Shown: positions 1-9,005, counted from the first letter of the stretch. The stretch: 64,000 nucleotides of DNA from Verminephrobacter eiseniae EF01-2 (GCF_000015565.1 NC_008786.1:2976001-3040000); one strand, 5' to 3'. Notes: generated by a model not told the origin, from the letters alone. Numbers and translations: made by a program.

Positions 1-373
1 AGCTTTTCATAACGAGTTGCGATTCTTCGGAATTGCTTGATCCGATTAAAAAAACGCTCGACCAAATTGCGCTCCTTATACAGATGTCGATCATAACTTC
101 GCTGCACCACACGATTGCGCCTGGGTGGAATGACCGCCGTCGCACCAGCGACCTGAATGCTGTCAATCAGGGCATCGGCATCGTAGCCCTTGTCAGCCAG
201 TACCGCATCGGCTTTCAAGCCTTCCAACAGCGACTTGGCTTGTGTAATATCGGCTACCTCGCCACCAGTGAGCAGCCAACGCACTGGGCTACCGAGCGCA
301 TCGACAACGACGTGAATCTTGCTCGTCCATCCACCACGCGAACGGCCTATTGCCTGTGGCCCCTCTTTTTTTT
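1..373 (-). CDS. IS5-family transposase, second frame, partial
   Basis: This frame continues the transposase after a -1 shift at the A8 run (366-373). It encodes RSRGGWTSKIHVVVDALG, then the second Asp in VLADKGYDADALI, and the catalytic Glu in the signature ERNLVERFFNRIKQFRR, followed by IATRYEK at the window edge. Only the last few codons of the normal C-terminus are missing from view. No start codon of its own is needed if it is expressed by frameshifting. Confidence 0.8.
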
Positions 374-700
374 GGCACCAGCAGCGTGTTGATGTGCACG
401 CACCACCGTACTATCGATCATCAGCATTTTCAAATCTCTGTCGCCACTGACAATTTCGCAGACCCGCTGCCATACGCCCGACTCGCCCCAGCGTTTGAAC
501 CGCGTGTATGTCGTGTGCCAGTTGCCCAATTCTGCAGGCAAGTCTCGCCATGGTGAACCCGTGCGCATGATCCACAACACCGCTTCCAAAAATAGCCGAT
601 TGTCCTGGGCGGTCGCCCCAGGATCGCTCGGCTTACCCGGTAATAACGGAGATAATTTCTCCCATTGTTCATCACATAGTAGTTTTCTGACTTCTTGCAT
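347..700 (-). CDS. IS5-family transposase, first frame (InsA-like)
   Basis: 117-residue N-terminal frame of a DDE transposase. It carries the helical domain (WEKLSPLLPG near residue 13) and the first catalytic Asp in MLMIDSTVVRAHQHA near residue 92. The stop comes soon after an A8 run (minus strand, 366-373). A -1 slip there joins the frame to the second half, the usual arrangement in IS427-type elements. The ATG at 700 is the natural start. Whether the fusion is still made cannot be judged from this copy alone. Confidence 0.85.
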   Translation of the reverse strand: MQEVRKLLCDEQWEKLSPLLPGKPSDPGATAQDNRLFLEAVLWIMRTGSPWRDLPAELGNWHTTYTRFKRWGESGVWQRVCEIVSGDRDLKMLMIDSTVVRAHQHAAGAKKKRGHRQ

Positions 701-764
701 CTTGGGCCCCTATTCATTCAAAGATCAAGTATAGACATAACCCATGGATTGTTAACGCGCCCTA

Positions 765-1876
765 GTCCACTGAATCATTGAATAAGCACCTGTCGAATGC
801 GCCTTGATGGATCGTCGTACTTCCACTTGATGGGCTTGGGATTCTTGTTGTGTTCGCGGATGTAGCGCATCAGCTTTCGCCCCAAGTCCTGCACCGAGGT
901 AAATACGCCGCGGGTTATGACATCACGCTGAATGCGCGAGAACCAGTTCTCCACTTGGTTCAGCCACGACGAGTACGTGGGTGTGAAGTGCATGCGCACG
1001 TTGCCGTGCCGTACAAGGAAGTCCCGCACGCGCTGGGTCTTGTGGCTGCTGACGTTGTCGCAGATGACATGGATCTCCTGCCGCTCGCACTGGCTGGCGA
1101 CGATGTCGGTAAGGAAGGCAACGAATTGCTCGCTGGTGTGGCGCGCTGCGGTCTTGCCCAGCACCTGGCCGGTGGCGGTGTTCAGCGCCGCGAACAAGCT
1201 CAGTGTGCCGTTTCTCTTGTACTCGAATCCGTGGCTCTCGGCACGCCCTGACGACAGCGGCAGCATCCGGTCCTTGCGATCGAGTGCCTGGATGGCGGTC
1301 TTCTCATCGACGCAGAACACCACGGCGTGCGCCGGTGGATTGAGGTACAGCCCGATCACATCGGCCGCCTTGGTCTCGAAGTCCGGGTCGTTGGACACCA
1401 TGTGTCGATCCAGTCTTTGCGGTCGCACGTTGTGCTTGCGCCAGATGCGCTGAACCGCAGAAACGGATACGTCACCAAGTTCAGCCGACAGCTTGTAGCT
1501 GCTCCAGTGCGTGGAGCCATCGCTCGGCTTGCGCCTGAGCGTGTAGTTGAGCACCCGCGCCTCCAGTTTGGCCGGTGGCTGCTTGGGCGCGCGTCCCGGA
1601 TGCCGGGCGTACATGCCCGCCAGGCGCTCGCTGAGAAAGCGGCTGGACCAGCGGGAGATGAAACGCGAGTCGCATTCGAGCCTTTGCATGATGGTGTCGC
1701 GCGACTGACCCTCTTCGAGCATGAGGATCAGCTTGGCCCTGCGCACGTCCGCCACGCGCGCCGTGCGGCTACGCGTGGCGGTCAGCAATTTGTCTCGCTC
1801 GGCGTCGGTCAGATTCATTTTTCCCATGTGTTGCATTTAACCACAAATGGGGTGTTGTTTCAATGGTGCAGTGAAC
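765..1876 (-). mobile_element. IS630-family insertion sequence, complete
   Basis: A 1112-bp element bounded by imperfect 18-bp inverted repeats: GTCCACTGAATCATTGAA at the left and GTTCACTGCACCATTGAA reading inward from the right, 15 of 18 matching. TA dinucleotides flank it at 763-764 and 1877-1878 within CTAG, the known target preference and TA duplication of IS630. It carries one uninterrupted transposase gene. It sits exactly at the end of the IS5-family element, so it arrived after that insertion. Confidence 0.9.
775..1836 (-). CDS. IS630-family transposase
   Basis: 353-residue single-frame transposase that looks intact. An N-terminal winged-helix region (residues ~10-100) includes QSRDTIMQRLECDSRFISRW. 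The DDE catalytic domain shows Asp in FCVDEKTAIQAL, Asp in HVICDNVSSHK, and Glu in YSSWLNQVENWFSRIQRD. The length fits the family. The ATG at 1836 lies just inside the inverted repeat; in-frame ATGs at 1827 and 1818 are alternatives. Nothing suggests inactivation. Confidence 0.93.
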   Translation of the reverse strand: MQHMGKMNLTDAERDKLLTATRSRTARVADVRRAKLILMLEEGQSRDTIMQRLECDSRFISRWSSRFLSERLAGMYARHPGRAPKQPPAKLEARVLNYTLRRKPSDGSTHWSSYKLSAELGDVSVSAVQRIWRKHNVRPQRLDRHMVSNDPDFETKAADVIGLYLNPPAHAVVFCVDEKTAIQALDRKDRMLPLSSGRAESHGFEYKRNGTLSLFAALNTATGQVLGKTAARHTSEQFVAFLTDIVASQCERQEIHVICDNVSSHKTQRVRDFLVRHGNVRMHFTPTYSSWLNQVENWFSRIQRDVITRGVFTSVQDLGRKLMRYIREHNKNPKPIKWKYDDPSRRIRQVLIQ

Positions 1877-2032
1877 TAGGTCGCCATAGCCGCCGCCGAC
1901 CAGCCCCAAGGCCCCTGCGCGGGCGCAGGCACTGGCCAGCGCGCCGCCAGAGGCCAGTGCCATCGGCGCGAGCGCCATCGGGGTGAGCAAACCGAAACCG
2001 GTGCAAAAGCGCGGGCCGAGGAGTTTTGGCAT
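1877..2032 (-). pseudogene. 5' fragment of a nitronate monooxygenase (2-nitropropane dioxygenase) gene
   Basis: About 52 codons starting at an ATG (2032) encode LTPMALAPMALASGGALAS, followed by ALGLVGGGYGD. This is the N-terminal FMN/TIM-barrel pattern of nitronate monooxygenases (usually PMAGVSGGALA...GLGLIGGGYGD). The reading frame is cut at 1877 by the insertion elements. The remaining ~270 codons should lie beyond the left window edge if the gene was simply interrupted. The family oxidises alkyl nitronates with FMN. The fragment itself cannot be functional. Confidence 0.75.
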
Positions 2033-2136
2033 GGCGGCAGACGGTTGCCGGATCGTGGGCTGGCGCGCTGCCGTTCAAGGACCGGCAACGCAGGCGATGC
2101 GGCAGACGAGCGCACGGCAAGCGACAAGCGATGAGC

Positions 2137-2190
2137 GATGAGCGGGATCAACGTATCGCAAGCGATGAACGGGACAAACGCATCGCAAGC
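2137..2190. repeat. 27-bp tandem repeat, two imperfect units
   Basis: Two adjacent 27-bp units, each beginning GATGA(G/A)CGGGA and ending TCGCAAGC, lie between the nitronate monooxygenase remnant and the 3' end of the sensor kinase gene. They differ at a few positions. The second unit is followed by GATGCG, the start of a possible third. No coding role is apparent. Confidence 0.55.
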
Positions 2191-2203
2191 GATGCGGGGG
2201 AAC

Positions 2204-3445
2204 TCATTCCTGGTGCGGCGGCAGGTGCAGCACAAAGCAGGCGCCACCGCCAGCGTGGTCTTTGCAGTGCACGCTGCCGTTGTGGCGCCCGGCAATCGAG
2301 CGCACCAGGGACAGCCCCAGGCCCACGCCGCCGGCGCGCTCGCTGGCGCCGGGCAGGCGGTAGAAGGGCTCGAAGATGCGTTCGCGCTGGTTCGGGGGCA
2401 CGCCCGGGCCACGGTCACAGACCTGCACCTCGGCGTAGCCCTGGCAGCGCTGGAGCAGCACGGTGATGTTGCCGGTGCTGTGGCGTTGCGCGTTTTCCAG
2501 CAGATTGCGCAAGGCCCGGCGCAGCAGCTTGGCCACGCCGAGCACTTGCAGCGCGTCGGAACTGGAATTGACCGCCAGGTCGGCGTCCACGCGCGCGCAT
2601 TCCTCGGCCGCCAGGCCGATCAGGTCCACCAGTTCCACGGTGCCCACATCGGCCTCGCGCGCGTCCAGGCGGCTGGCCAGCAGGATCTCGTCGACCAGTT
2701 GGTCGAGTTCGGCAATGTTGTGCAGGATTTCCTCGCGGAATGCGGGCGAGGGCTGGTCCCCGCTCATCAGTTCCAGCCCCATGCGGATGCGGGTCAGCGG
2801 CGAGCGCAGTTCATGCGAGGCGTTGGCCAGCAGCGATTTGTGCGATTGGACCAGCGCTTCCACGCGCGCGGCGGCTGCGTTGAACTGGCGCGCCAGGTCC
2901 GCCACCTCATCGCGCCCTTGCTCGGGCACGCGCACCGACAGGTCGCCTTCGCCAAACTTTTGCACGCTGCGCTGCAAGGTTTCCAGCCGCAGCGTCAGCC
3001 GCCGGATGATGGGGTACACGCCCACGGCCGCTGCCAGGCTGACGATGCCCAGCAGCCACAGGAAGCCAAACGGCGGCCGGGTCCAGAAAGCGGCATCGGC
3101 GTGGCCGGTGTCGGCGGGCTGCCCGCCAGGGGATGGGTGCGGGGCCATTTGCAGCGTGAACCATTGGCCGGAGTTGGACTGGATGCGCAATTCGGTGCCA
3201 TTGGCGAACTCGCCGGACGCCAGCGTGGTGCGCGTGAGCAGGCCGCGCAGCACCGGGTGGCCGGCAGCGTCGCGCAGCACCATCTGGCGCGCGGGCGGCG
3301 TGGGGGGCAGGGCGGGCGGGTCTTTTTGCTCCTGTGCAATGCGCCAGGACCAGCCCACGCTGAGCGTGAGCAGCGCCATGCAGCCGACCACGGCCAGCCA
3401 GATGCGCAGGTACAGGCGGCGGGAAAGGGGGTTGATCAGCGACAT
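2204..3445 (-). CDS. Two-component sensor histidine kinase
   Basis: 413-residue inner-membrane kinase. TM1 is near residues 14-36 (IWLAVVGCMALLTLSVGW), followed by a periplasmic loop of ~100 residues. TM2 (FLWLLGIVSLAAAVGVY) is followed by HAMP, a HisKA box ASHELRSPLTRIR with the phospho-accepting His, and the ATPase boxes LRNLLENAQRHS (N), CDRGPGVP (G1), FEPFYR (F) and GVGLGLSLV (G2). It lies directly downstream of its response regulator. I chose the ATG at 3445 because TM1 follows at once. A GTG at 3571, overlapping the regulator's stop, would add 42 residues. The stimulus is unknown. Confidence 0.92.
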   Translation of the reverse strand: MSLINPLSRRLYLRIWLAVVGCMALLTLSVGWSWRIAQEQKDPPALPPTPPARQMVLRDAAGHPVLRGLLTRTTLASGEFANGTELRIQSNSGQWFTLQMAPHPSPGGQPADTGHADAAFWTRPPFGFLWLLGIVSLAAAVGVYPIIRRLTLRLETLQRSVQKFGEGDLSVRVPEQGRDEVADLARQFNAAAARVEALVQSHKSLLANASHELRSPLTRIRMGLELMSGDQPSPAFREEILHNIAELDQLVDEILLASRLDAREADVGTVELVDLIGLAAEECARVDADLAVNSSSDALQVLGVAKLLRRALRNLLENAQRHSTGNITVLLQRCQGYAEVQVCDRGPGVPPNQRERIFEPFYRLPGASERAGGVGLGLSLVRSIAGRHNGSVHCKDHAGGGACFVLHLPPHQE

Positions 3446-3572
3446 GCCAAAACCAGCGCAGGTCAGGTCAGTTTCCGGGGGCGCAGATGGCGCATGCAAC
3501 AGCTTCGCCCCAAGCCAGGCAGGCCGCAGAACTGCCTTTGCCAGACCGTCGGCGACGCGGGGGTGTTTCACA

Positions 3573-4292
3573 TCAATCTTGCTGCTTGGCGAACATATAA
3601 CCCACGCCGCGCACCGTCAGGATGCGGCGCGGGTTCTTGGCGTCGGTCTCGATGGCCGCGCGGATGCGCCCCATATGCACGTCGATGGAACGGTCGAAAG
3701 CCTCCAACTCGCGGCCGCGCACGGCCTCCATGATCTGGTCGCGCGTCAGCACGCGGCCGGCCCGCTCGACCAGGGCCAGGAGCAGGTCGAACTGGTAGGC
3801 GGTCAGTTCGGCCAACTGCCCGGCCACCGTCACGGTGTGCGCGTCGCGGTCGATCTCCAGCGTGCCGAAACGCAGCACCTGCGCGCTGGATATGCGGCCG
3901 CCATTGGTGCGGCGGCGCAGGATGGCGCGGATGCGGGCCAGCAGTTCACGGGGTTCGAAGGGCTTGGGCAGGTAATCATCGGCGCCCATCTCCAGGCCGA
4001 CGATGCGGTCCATCGGGTCGCCCTTGGCCGTGAGCATCAGCACCGGCACCTGCGCTGCGCTGCCCGGCAGCGAGCGGATGCGGCGGCACATTTCCAGGCC
4101 GTCGATGTCGGGCAGCATCAGGTCCAGGATCACCAACTCGGCCGGTATGCCCGACTCGGGGTTTTGCAAATGGGCCAGCCCGCTCTTGCCATCCGCGCAG
4201 TGCGTCACTTGCAGGCCGGACTGGGCCAAGTAGGTGCTCACCATGTGCGCCAGGCGGGCATCGTCTTCGATCATCAGCAGTTGCGAACTCAT
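3573..4292 (-). CDS. OmpR/PhoB-family response regulator
   Basis: 239-residue transcription factor. Its receiver domain (residues ~5-120) has acidic pocket MIEDD, phospho-Asp in LVILDLMLPDIDG, and Lys in LPKPFEPREL. A C-terminal winged helix (residues ~140-235) follows, with LTAYQFDLLLALVERAGRVL and the recognition segment VDVHMGRIR-like FDRSIDVHMGRIRAAIE. It is cotranscribed with the kinase that begins just after its TGA. I chose the ATG at 4292 (MSSQLLMIEDD) by family length; the frame stays open upstream with an ATG at 4328. Confidence 0.93.
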   Translation of the reverse strand: MSSQLLMIEDDARLAHMVSTYLAQSGLQVTHCADGKSGLAHLQNPESGIPAELVILDLMLPDIDGLEMCRRIRSLPGSAAQVPVLMLTAKGDPMDRIVGLEMGADDYLPKPFEPRELLARIRAILRRRTNGGRISSAQVLRFGTLEIDRDAHTVTVAGQLAELTAYQFDLLLALVERAGRVLTRDQIMEAVRGRELEAFDRSIDVHMGRIRAAIETDAKNPRRILTVRGVGYMFAKQQD

Positions 4293-4438
4293 GGGGCATG
4301 CGTAGTGGGCGATCTCGTGGACTGCCATGGTCGTCGCCGGCGCGCGCGCTGTGTTGAATTCTTTGTAAAGTTCAGTGAGGAGAGGTTTTTTTTTGAAAAG
4401 TACCCGGAAGGCCGTTTTCGCCACCATGCGCATGCCAG

Positions 4439-5791
4439 TCAAGTGCCGCCCCTGGTGGTGACCCGTGCCGCCAGCCACACCAGCAGCAGCGCCGGCAGCC
4501 CCAGCAGGGCGGTGGCGGTGAAGAACGGCGCATAGCCGAAGGCATCGACATAGCGGCCCGAGAAGCCGGCGACGAACTTGGGCAGCAGCATCATCAGCGA
4601 ACTGCACAGCGCGTACTGCGTGGCCGAATAGCGCACATTGGTCAGGCCAGACAGGTAGGTGACGAAGGCGGCCGAGGCGATGCCGCCGGCCAGGTTGTCC
4701 GCCGACACCACGGCGATCAACGCGGCTACGTCATGCCCATGGCCGGCCAGCCAGGCAAACAGCAGATTGCTGCCGGCGCTGAGCACGGCCCCCAGCATCA
4801 GGATGCGCATCACGCCAAAGCGCAGGGCCAGCAGGCCGCCGGCAAAGGTGCCGGCCAGCGTCATCACGACGCCGTACAGTTTGGTCACGGTCGCCACCTC
4901 ATCCTTGCTGAAGCCCATGTCGACATAGAACGGCTGGGCCATGATGCCCATCACCACATCGCTGATGCGGTATACGGCGATCAGCGCCAGGATCGATGCC
5001 GCCTGCCAGCCATGGCGGCGCAGGAAGTCGGCAAAAGGCTCCAGCACCGCCGCCCTGAGCCACTGCCCGGCGTTCCTGGCCGCAGGCAGTGGCACCGGCG
5101 CGGGTTCGGGCGCCAGCAGCACGGTCACCACCCCCAGGGCCATCGACGCCGCCATGGCCAGGTAGGCCGCTTGCCAGGCGCCGTTCTGGTAGGCCGCAGC
5201 GCCCGACGCCAGGACGGGCGCAGCCTCCATGCGCGCGGCAATCCACAGCGCGCCCGCACCGGCCCAGATCACCGCCAGGCGGTAGCCGATCTGGTAGCAG
5301 GCGGCCAACGCCGCCTGGCGCTCGGCGCTGGCCGATTCGATGCGCAAGGCATCGAGCGCAATGTCCTGCGTGGCCGAGCCGAACGCCACGGCCAATGCGC
5401 ACCACACCATCGGCGTGAGGGCCAGGCGCGGGTCTGCCAGCGCCATGCCCACCAGGCCGGCCACCACGATGCCCTGCGACAGCAGCAACCAACTGCGGCG
5501 GCGGCCCAGCAGGCGCGTGAGCACCGGGATCGGCATGCGGTCGACCAGCGGCGCCCACAGCCACTTGAAGCCATAGACCAGCCCTACCCAGCTCAGATAA
5601 CCGATGGTGCTGCGCTCCAGGCCCGCCTCGCGCAGGCGAAAGCTCAGCGTGCCCAGGACCAGCAGGAGCGGCAGACCGGCGGCAAAGCCCAGCGCCAGCA
5701 TGCGCAGGCTGGCGCCCTCCAGGTACACGCGCAGGCTGCTGCGCCACGAGAGGCGGGCGGCGCGGGGCAAGGCGGAATTCGGGGGGGTCAT
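4439..5791 (-). CDS. ampG: AmpG-family MFS permease (muropeptide transporter-like)
   Basis: 450-residue membrane protein with about 12 hydrophobic helices. Family features include LALGFAAGLPLLLVLGTLSFRL near the N-terminus, YGFKWLWAPLVDRMPIP, LLGRRRSWLLLSQ and a DNLAGGIASAAFVTYLS helix. AmpG imports anhydro-muropeptides released in cell-wall turnover, for recycling. AnmK, which acts on the resulting anhydro-MurNAc, is encoded about 4 kb away. The ATG at 5791 (MTPPNSALPRAAR) precedes the first helix; the open frame upstream is Arg-rich and unlikely to be coding. Exact substrate is inferred from family only. Confidence 0.85.
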   Translation of the reverse strand: MTPPNSALPRAARLSWRSSLRVYLEGASLRMLALGFAAGLPLLLVLGTLSFRLREAGLERSTIGYLSWVGLVYGFKWLWAPLVDRMPIPVLTRLLGRRRSWLLLSQGIVVAGLVGMALADPRLALTPMVWCALAVAFGSATQDIALDALRIESASAERQAALAACYQIGYRLAVIWAGAGALWIAARMEAAPVLASGAAAYQNGAWQAAYLAMAASMALGVVTVLLAPEPAPVPLPAARNAGQWLRAAVLEPFADFLRRHGWQAASILALIAVYRISDVVMGIMAQPFYVDMGFSKDEVATVTKLYGVVMTLAGTFAGGLLALRFGVMRILMLGAVLSAGSNLLFAWLAGHGHDVAALIAVVSADNLAGGIASAAFVTYLSGLTNVRYSATQYALCSSLMMLLPKFVAGFSGRYVDAFGYAPFFTATALLGLPALLLVWLAARVTTRGGT

Positions 5792-5823
5792 TGGCGCCGG
5801 ACGGTTTTGTCTATTATTCCCGC

Positions 5824-6699
5824 ATGTGCTTTTCCTGCCCCGCCTTCGGCCCCACGGCCTGCATGATGACCTCATCCCCGTGGTCGGCGCGCCGCGCTTT
5901 CCTGCTGGCCGCCGGCGCCGGCGCCGCGACCCCGGTGCTGGCGCAGGTGGACGTGGGCGCCGCATCCAGTCTGCGCAAACTGGTGTCCGCCCCAGCGCTG
6001 GAACAAGCGGCCGCCCGGCAGTACCAGCAAATGCTGTCCGAGGCCCAGGCCCGGCGCGTGCTGGTGTCCCGCAGCCACCCCTCGCTGCAGCGCCTGCATG
6101 CGATTGCGCGCCGGTTGATGGTGTATGCCGCGCCCTGGAACGAGCGCGCGCGGCAGTGGCGCTGGGAGGTCAGCCTGATCGACAGCGCGCAGATCAACGC
6201 CTTTTGCATGCCCGGCGGCAAGATCGTGTTCTACACCGGCATCCTGGAGCAACTCAGACTGAGCGACGATGAGGCCGCGATGGTCATGGGCCACGAAATG
6301 GCCCATGCGCTGCGCGAGCATGCGCGCGAACGCCTCGCCAAGACGCAAGGCACCCACCTGGCGCTGCGGCTCGGCGCGCAACTGCTGGGCCTGGGCGACC
6401 TGGGCCAGGCCGCTGCCAGCTTCGGCGGGCAGTTGCTGACGTTGAAGTACGGCCGTTCGGACGAGAGTGAGGCCGATCTGGTGGGGCTGGAACTGGCCGC
6501 ACGCGGCGGCTTCGAGCCTGCGGCTGCCGTCAGTCTGTGGCGCAAAATGGGCCAGGCCACGGGCCGCCAGAGCGGCGGCCCGGCCTTCTTGTCCACCCAC
6601 CCGACAGGGCCTGCGCGCATACGCGAGCTCACGCAGAACCTGCCCAAGGTGCAGGGGCTGTATGAGGCCGCACGGCGCGGCAAGGCCCCGACGGGCTGA
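5824..6699 (+). CDS. M48-family zinc metallopeptidase
   Basis: About 291 residues. A hydrophobic N-terminal export signal ([20 protein letters not shown]) is preceded by two Arg. The metalloprotease motif [17 protein letters not shown] supplies HExxH, and [14 protein letters not shown] the third zinc ligand, as in BepA/LoiP-type M48 proteases. These act on outer-membrane or envelope proteins. It is divergent from ampG. The start is uncertain: ATG 5824 is used here. A TATTAT box at 5812-5817 would place transcription start near 5824, which favours the ATG at 5863 or 5866. Confidence 0.88.
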   Translation: MCFSCPAFGPTACMMTSSPWSARRAFLLAAGAGAATPVLAQVDVGAASSLRKLVSAPALEQAAARQYQQMLSEAQARRVLVSRSHPSLQRLHAIARRLMVYAAPWNERARQWRWEVSLIDSAQINAFCMPGGKIVFYTGILEQLRLSDDEAAMVMGHEMAHALREHARERLAKTQGTHLALRLGAQLLGLGDLGQAAASFGGQLLTLKYGRSDESEADLVGLELAARGGFEPAAAVSLWRKMGQATGRQSGGPAFLSTHPTGPARIRELTQNLPKVQGLYEAARRGKAPTG

Positions 6700-6723
6700 C
6701 GGCCCGGTTGGTTGGCGGCTGGT

Positions 6724-6754
6724 TTGCGCCTGCAGCGGACGAATCCCGTACAAT
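6724..6754 (+). promoter_or_regulatory. Possible promoter for rplM-rpsI
   Basis: TACAAT at 6749-6754 with TTGCGC at 6724-6729 (19-bp spacer) lies about 120 bases upstream of rplM, in the only non-coding gap before it. The resemblance to sigma-70 boxes is moderate and the spacer is long. Confidence 0.35.
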
Positions 6755-6875
6755 GGCCGGCTTCGCCGCGTTTTTTTGGTCCCGCAGCGAAGATCGATTC
6801 CCACCGCGAGGCTTCCCGACGAGAGTTGCACCGGCCGTGGGCAAGGACCGCCACCACCTCCTGCTTGCAAAACCC

Positions 6876-7319
6876 ATGTCTACAATCAGCGCCAAGCCCG
6901 CTGAGGTCGTGCATGAGTGGTTTGTGATTGACGCGACCGACAAGGTCCTCGGACGAGTAGCCAGCGAAGTTGCTCTCCGTTTGCGCGGCAAACACAAGGC
7001 CATTTACACGCCTCATGTCGATACCGGTGACTTCATCGTCATCATCAACGCCGCCCGGATCAAGGTCACCGGCACCAAATCGCTGGACAAGGTGTACTAC
7101 CGCCACTCGGGCTACCCCGGCGGCATTACGGCGGTGAACTTTCGCGACATGCAGGCCAGGCACCCCGGCCGCGCGCTGGAAAAGGCGGTCAAGGGCATGC
7201 TGCCCAAAGGCCCCCTGGGCTACGCGATGATCAAGAAACTCAAGGTGTACGGTGGGCCCGAGCACCCCCACAGCGCCCAGCAGCCCAAGGTGCTGGAAAT
7301 TCAAGGAGCCGCGCGATGA
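6876..7319 (+). CDS. rplM: 50S ribosomal protein L13
   Basis: 147 residues, close to the 142 of the E. coli protein. Family signatures are clear: [49 protein letters not shown] and the C-terminal [24 protein letters not shown]. It is a structural component of the large subunit and early assembly protein. The ATG at 6876 opens [11 protein letters not shown]. The stop overlaps the rpsI start (ATGA), giving translational coupling with its usual partner. Confidence 0.98.
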   Translation: MSTISAKPAEVVHEWFVIDATDKVLGRVASEVALRLRGKHKAIYTPHVDTGDFIVIINAARIKVTGTKSLDKVYYRHSGYPGGITAVNFRDMQARHPGRALEKAVKGMLPKGPLGYAMIKKLKVYGGPEHPHSAQQPKVLEIQGAAR

Positions 7320-7708
7320 TTGGTCAATGGAACAATGGCACCGGCCGGCGCAAGTCCAGCGTCGCCCGCGTGTTTTTGAAAAAAGGCTCCGGCAAGATCA
7401 CGATCAACGGCAAGGACATACAGTCCTACTTCGGCCGCGAAACCTCGATCATGATCGCCCGGCAACCGCTGGCGTTGACCAACCATGTCGAGACCTTCGA
7501 CATCCGGATCAACGTGTACGGCGGTGGTGAATCCGGCCAGGCCGGCGCCGCCCGCCACGGCATCACCCGCGCGCTGATCGATTACGACGCCGCGCTCAAG
7601 CCCGCGCTGAGCCAGGCCGGCTTCGTGACGCGCGACGCGCGCGAAGTCGAGCGCAAGAAGGTCGGTCTGCACTCCGCCCGCCGCGCCAAGCAGTTCTCCA
7701 AGCGCTGA
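7316..7708 (+). CDS. rpsI: 30S ribosomal protein S9
   Basis: 130 residues, the standard length. The N-terminus [19 protein letters not shown], the central [20 protein letters not shown] and the C-terminal [17 protein letters not shown] match S9. The extreme C-terminal SKR tail reaches the P-site tRNA in known ribosomes. It starts within the rplM stop codon and is followed 20 bases later by a strong terminator, so rplM-rpsI form a closed two-gene unit. Confidence 0.98.
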   Translation: MIGQWNNGTGRRKSSVARVFLKKGSGKITINGKDIQSYFGRETSIMIARQPLALTNHVETFDIRINVYGGGESGQAGAARHGITRALIDYDAALKPALSQAGFVTRDAREVERKKVGLHSARRAKQFSKR

Positions 7709-7728
7709 GGGCCTGCCACCGGGCAGGA

Positions 7729-7752
7729 AAAAACCGTCTTCGGACGGTTTTT
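7729..7752 (+). terminator. Rho-independent terminator after rpsI
   Basis: Perfect 10-bp stem AAAAACCGTC / GACGGTTTTT with a TTCG tetraloop. The stem ends in a T run on the plus strand, 20 bases after the rpsI stop. Confidence 0.93.
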
Positions 7753-7785
7753 CGCTTATGGTGCGCTCTTTTTCCGCCCCATGCC

Positions 7786-8508
7786 ATGCGCTTGCGTCTT
7801 CTTCGCCGTCGGCTGACCATCAGCGCGCCCCGCGTTGCGATACGCAGTGCCTTGCCCTGGCCGTTGCGCTGGGTGGCCCTGGCGCTGGTGCTTGGCTTTT
7901 GCGCGTCGCTGGCGCTGTGGGCGTTCGAGTTCGGCAAGTCGATTGCCGGGTTCGACCGGGTCTCGCGCACCGAATTCCTGCGGCTCCAATCCGAAATCAC
8001 CGTGCTGCGCGATCAAGCCCGGCAACGGCAGACGGTGGCAGCGACGGCCGAAAGCCTGTTGGCCACCGAGCGCGCCGCCAAGGAAAGCCTGATGGCCCAG
8101 GTGCGGCAGTTGGAGGCCGACAACCGGACGCTGCGTGGCGACCTGGGTTTCTTCGAGAAACTGCTGCCGGCGGCCAAGACCGATGGCTTGGCGATTCGCG
8201 CGCTGCAGGCCGAAGTGCTGGGCGGGATACAACTGCGCTGGCAGGCACTGGTCATACAGTCCGCGCGCAATGCGCCCGAGTTCAACGGGCGGCTGGAACT
8301 GGAGCTCGCCGGCATGCAAAGCGGCAGGCCCTGGACGCAGATCCTGCCGCCCCAGGGGCAGGCGTTGCAGGTCAGGCAATACCGCCGCGTCGGGGGTTTG
8401 CTCGATTTGCCGCCCCATGCCGTGGTAAAAACCGTGACCGCGCGCGTGCTCGACGGAGCCACCGTGCGCACCACGCAAACCATGCCGGTCGACCCTGCGC
8501 TGCGTTGA
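7786..8508 (+). CDS. Membrane-anchored coiled-coil protein, DUF6776-like
   Basis: 240 residues. A basic N-terminus is followed by one transmembrane helix (LRWVALALVLGFCASLALWA, residues ~27-46). A heptad-rich coiled coil (LQSEITVLRDQARQRQ... through DNRTLRGDLGFFEKLLP, residues ~68-128) precedes a C-terminal beta-rich domain of about 100 residues. The topology suggests a short cytoplasmic N-terminus and a large periplasmic part. It is followed 37 bases later by the bactofilin gene, suggesting a joint role in envelope or cell-shape functions. The molecular function is unknown. Confidence 0.8.
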   Translation: MRLRLLRRRLTISAPRVAIRSALPWPLRWVALALVLGFCASLALWAFEFGKSIAGFDRVSRTEFLRLQSEITVLRDQARQRQTVAATAESLLATERAAKESLMAQVRQLEADNRTLRGDLGFFEKLLPAAKTDGLAIRALQAEVLGGIQLRWQALVIQSARNAPEFNGRLELELAGMQSGRPWTQILPPQGQALQVRQYRRVGGLLDLPPHAVVKTVTARVLDGATVRTTQTMPVDPALR

Positions 8509-8545
8509 CATGCCGTGGTGGCCTGCCTTTCCAGGAGTCTTGCCG

Positions 8546-8944
8546 ATGTTTTCCCGTAAAAAGCAGCCGCCGATCAAAAGCCTGATCGCTCAGGGCATGA
8601 GGATCGAAGGCGATGTGCATTTCGTCGAAGGCTTGCGCATCGATGGCGTGGTGGCCGGGAATATCCGGGCAGGCGCGGAGCAGCCCAGCATTTTGGTGAT
8701 CTCCGAAACCGCCCGTGTCGAAGGCATGGTGCATGCCGACCATGTGATCGTCAATGGCCAGGTGATCGGCACCGTGCATGCGGCCGAGTTGCTGGAACTG
8801 CAACCCAAGGCGCAGATCGAGGGCGACGTGCATTACAAGGCGTTGGAGATGCACCAGGGCGGCACGATTGCCGGGCAGTTGTTCCCGACATCGGTGCTGG
8901 CCGAGCAAAAGCCCCCACTGGAACTGGCGTCAAGCCGCCAGTGA
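8546..8944 (+). CDS. Bactofilin-family cytoskeletal protein
   Basis: 132 residues with the repetitive beta-helix signature: [48 protein letters not shown], and [24 protein letters not shown]. Bactofilins polymerise without nucleotide and scaffold peptidoglycan-modifying enzymes. The ATG at 8546 (MFSRKKQPP) follows GGAGTCTTGCCG. It lies directly after the membrane coiled-coil gene, a common pairing in this family of bacteria. Disordered tails flank the core, as usual. Confidence 0.93.
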   Translation: MFSRKKQPPIKSLIAQGMRIEGDVHFVEGLRIDGVVAGNIRAGAEQPSILVISETARVEGMVHADHVIVNGQVIGTVHAAELLELQPKAQIEGDVHYKALEMHQGGTIAGQLFPTSVLAEQKPPLELASSRQ

Positions 8945-9005
8945 GCGCAATTCCCGAGCAGTTTGCAGTAGTATTCCCGGCCATACCCTGAACCCGGAGT
9001 ACCCC

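Larger units (their letters stand above)
1..761 (-). mobile_element. IS5-family (IS427-like) insertion sequence, left part outside the window
   Basis: Two overlapping transposase frames read leftwards and run off the window edge. The element's right end lies near 761: it is inferred from the point where nitronate monooxygenase coding sequence resumes once the neighbouring IS630 element is removed in thought. The reconstructed junction reads CTA then GGTCGCC, so CTA could be a TNA-type target duplication as in IS427 relatives. The other terminus is not visible, so inverted repeats cannot be confirmed. Confidence 0.8.

Noticed and set aside
2138..3733. 531-codon plus-strand open frame
   Set aside because: It is antisense to the sensor kinase, His/Gln/Ala-rich as expected of GC-biased antisense frames, and has no recognisable domain, while the minus strand encodes a complete kinase.
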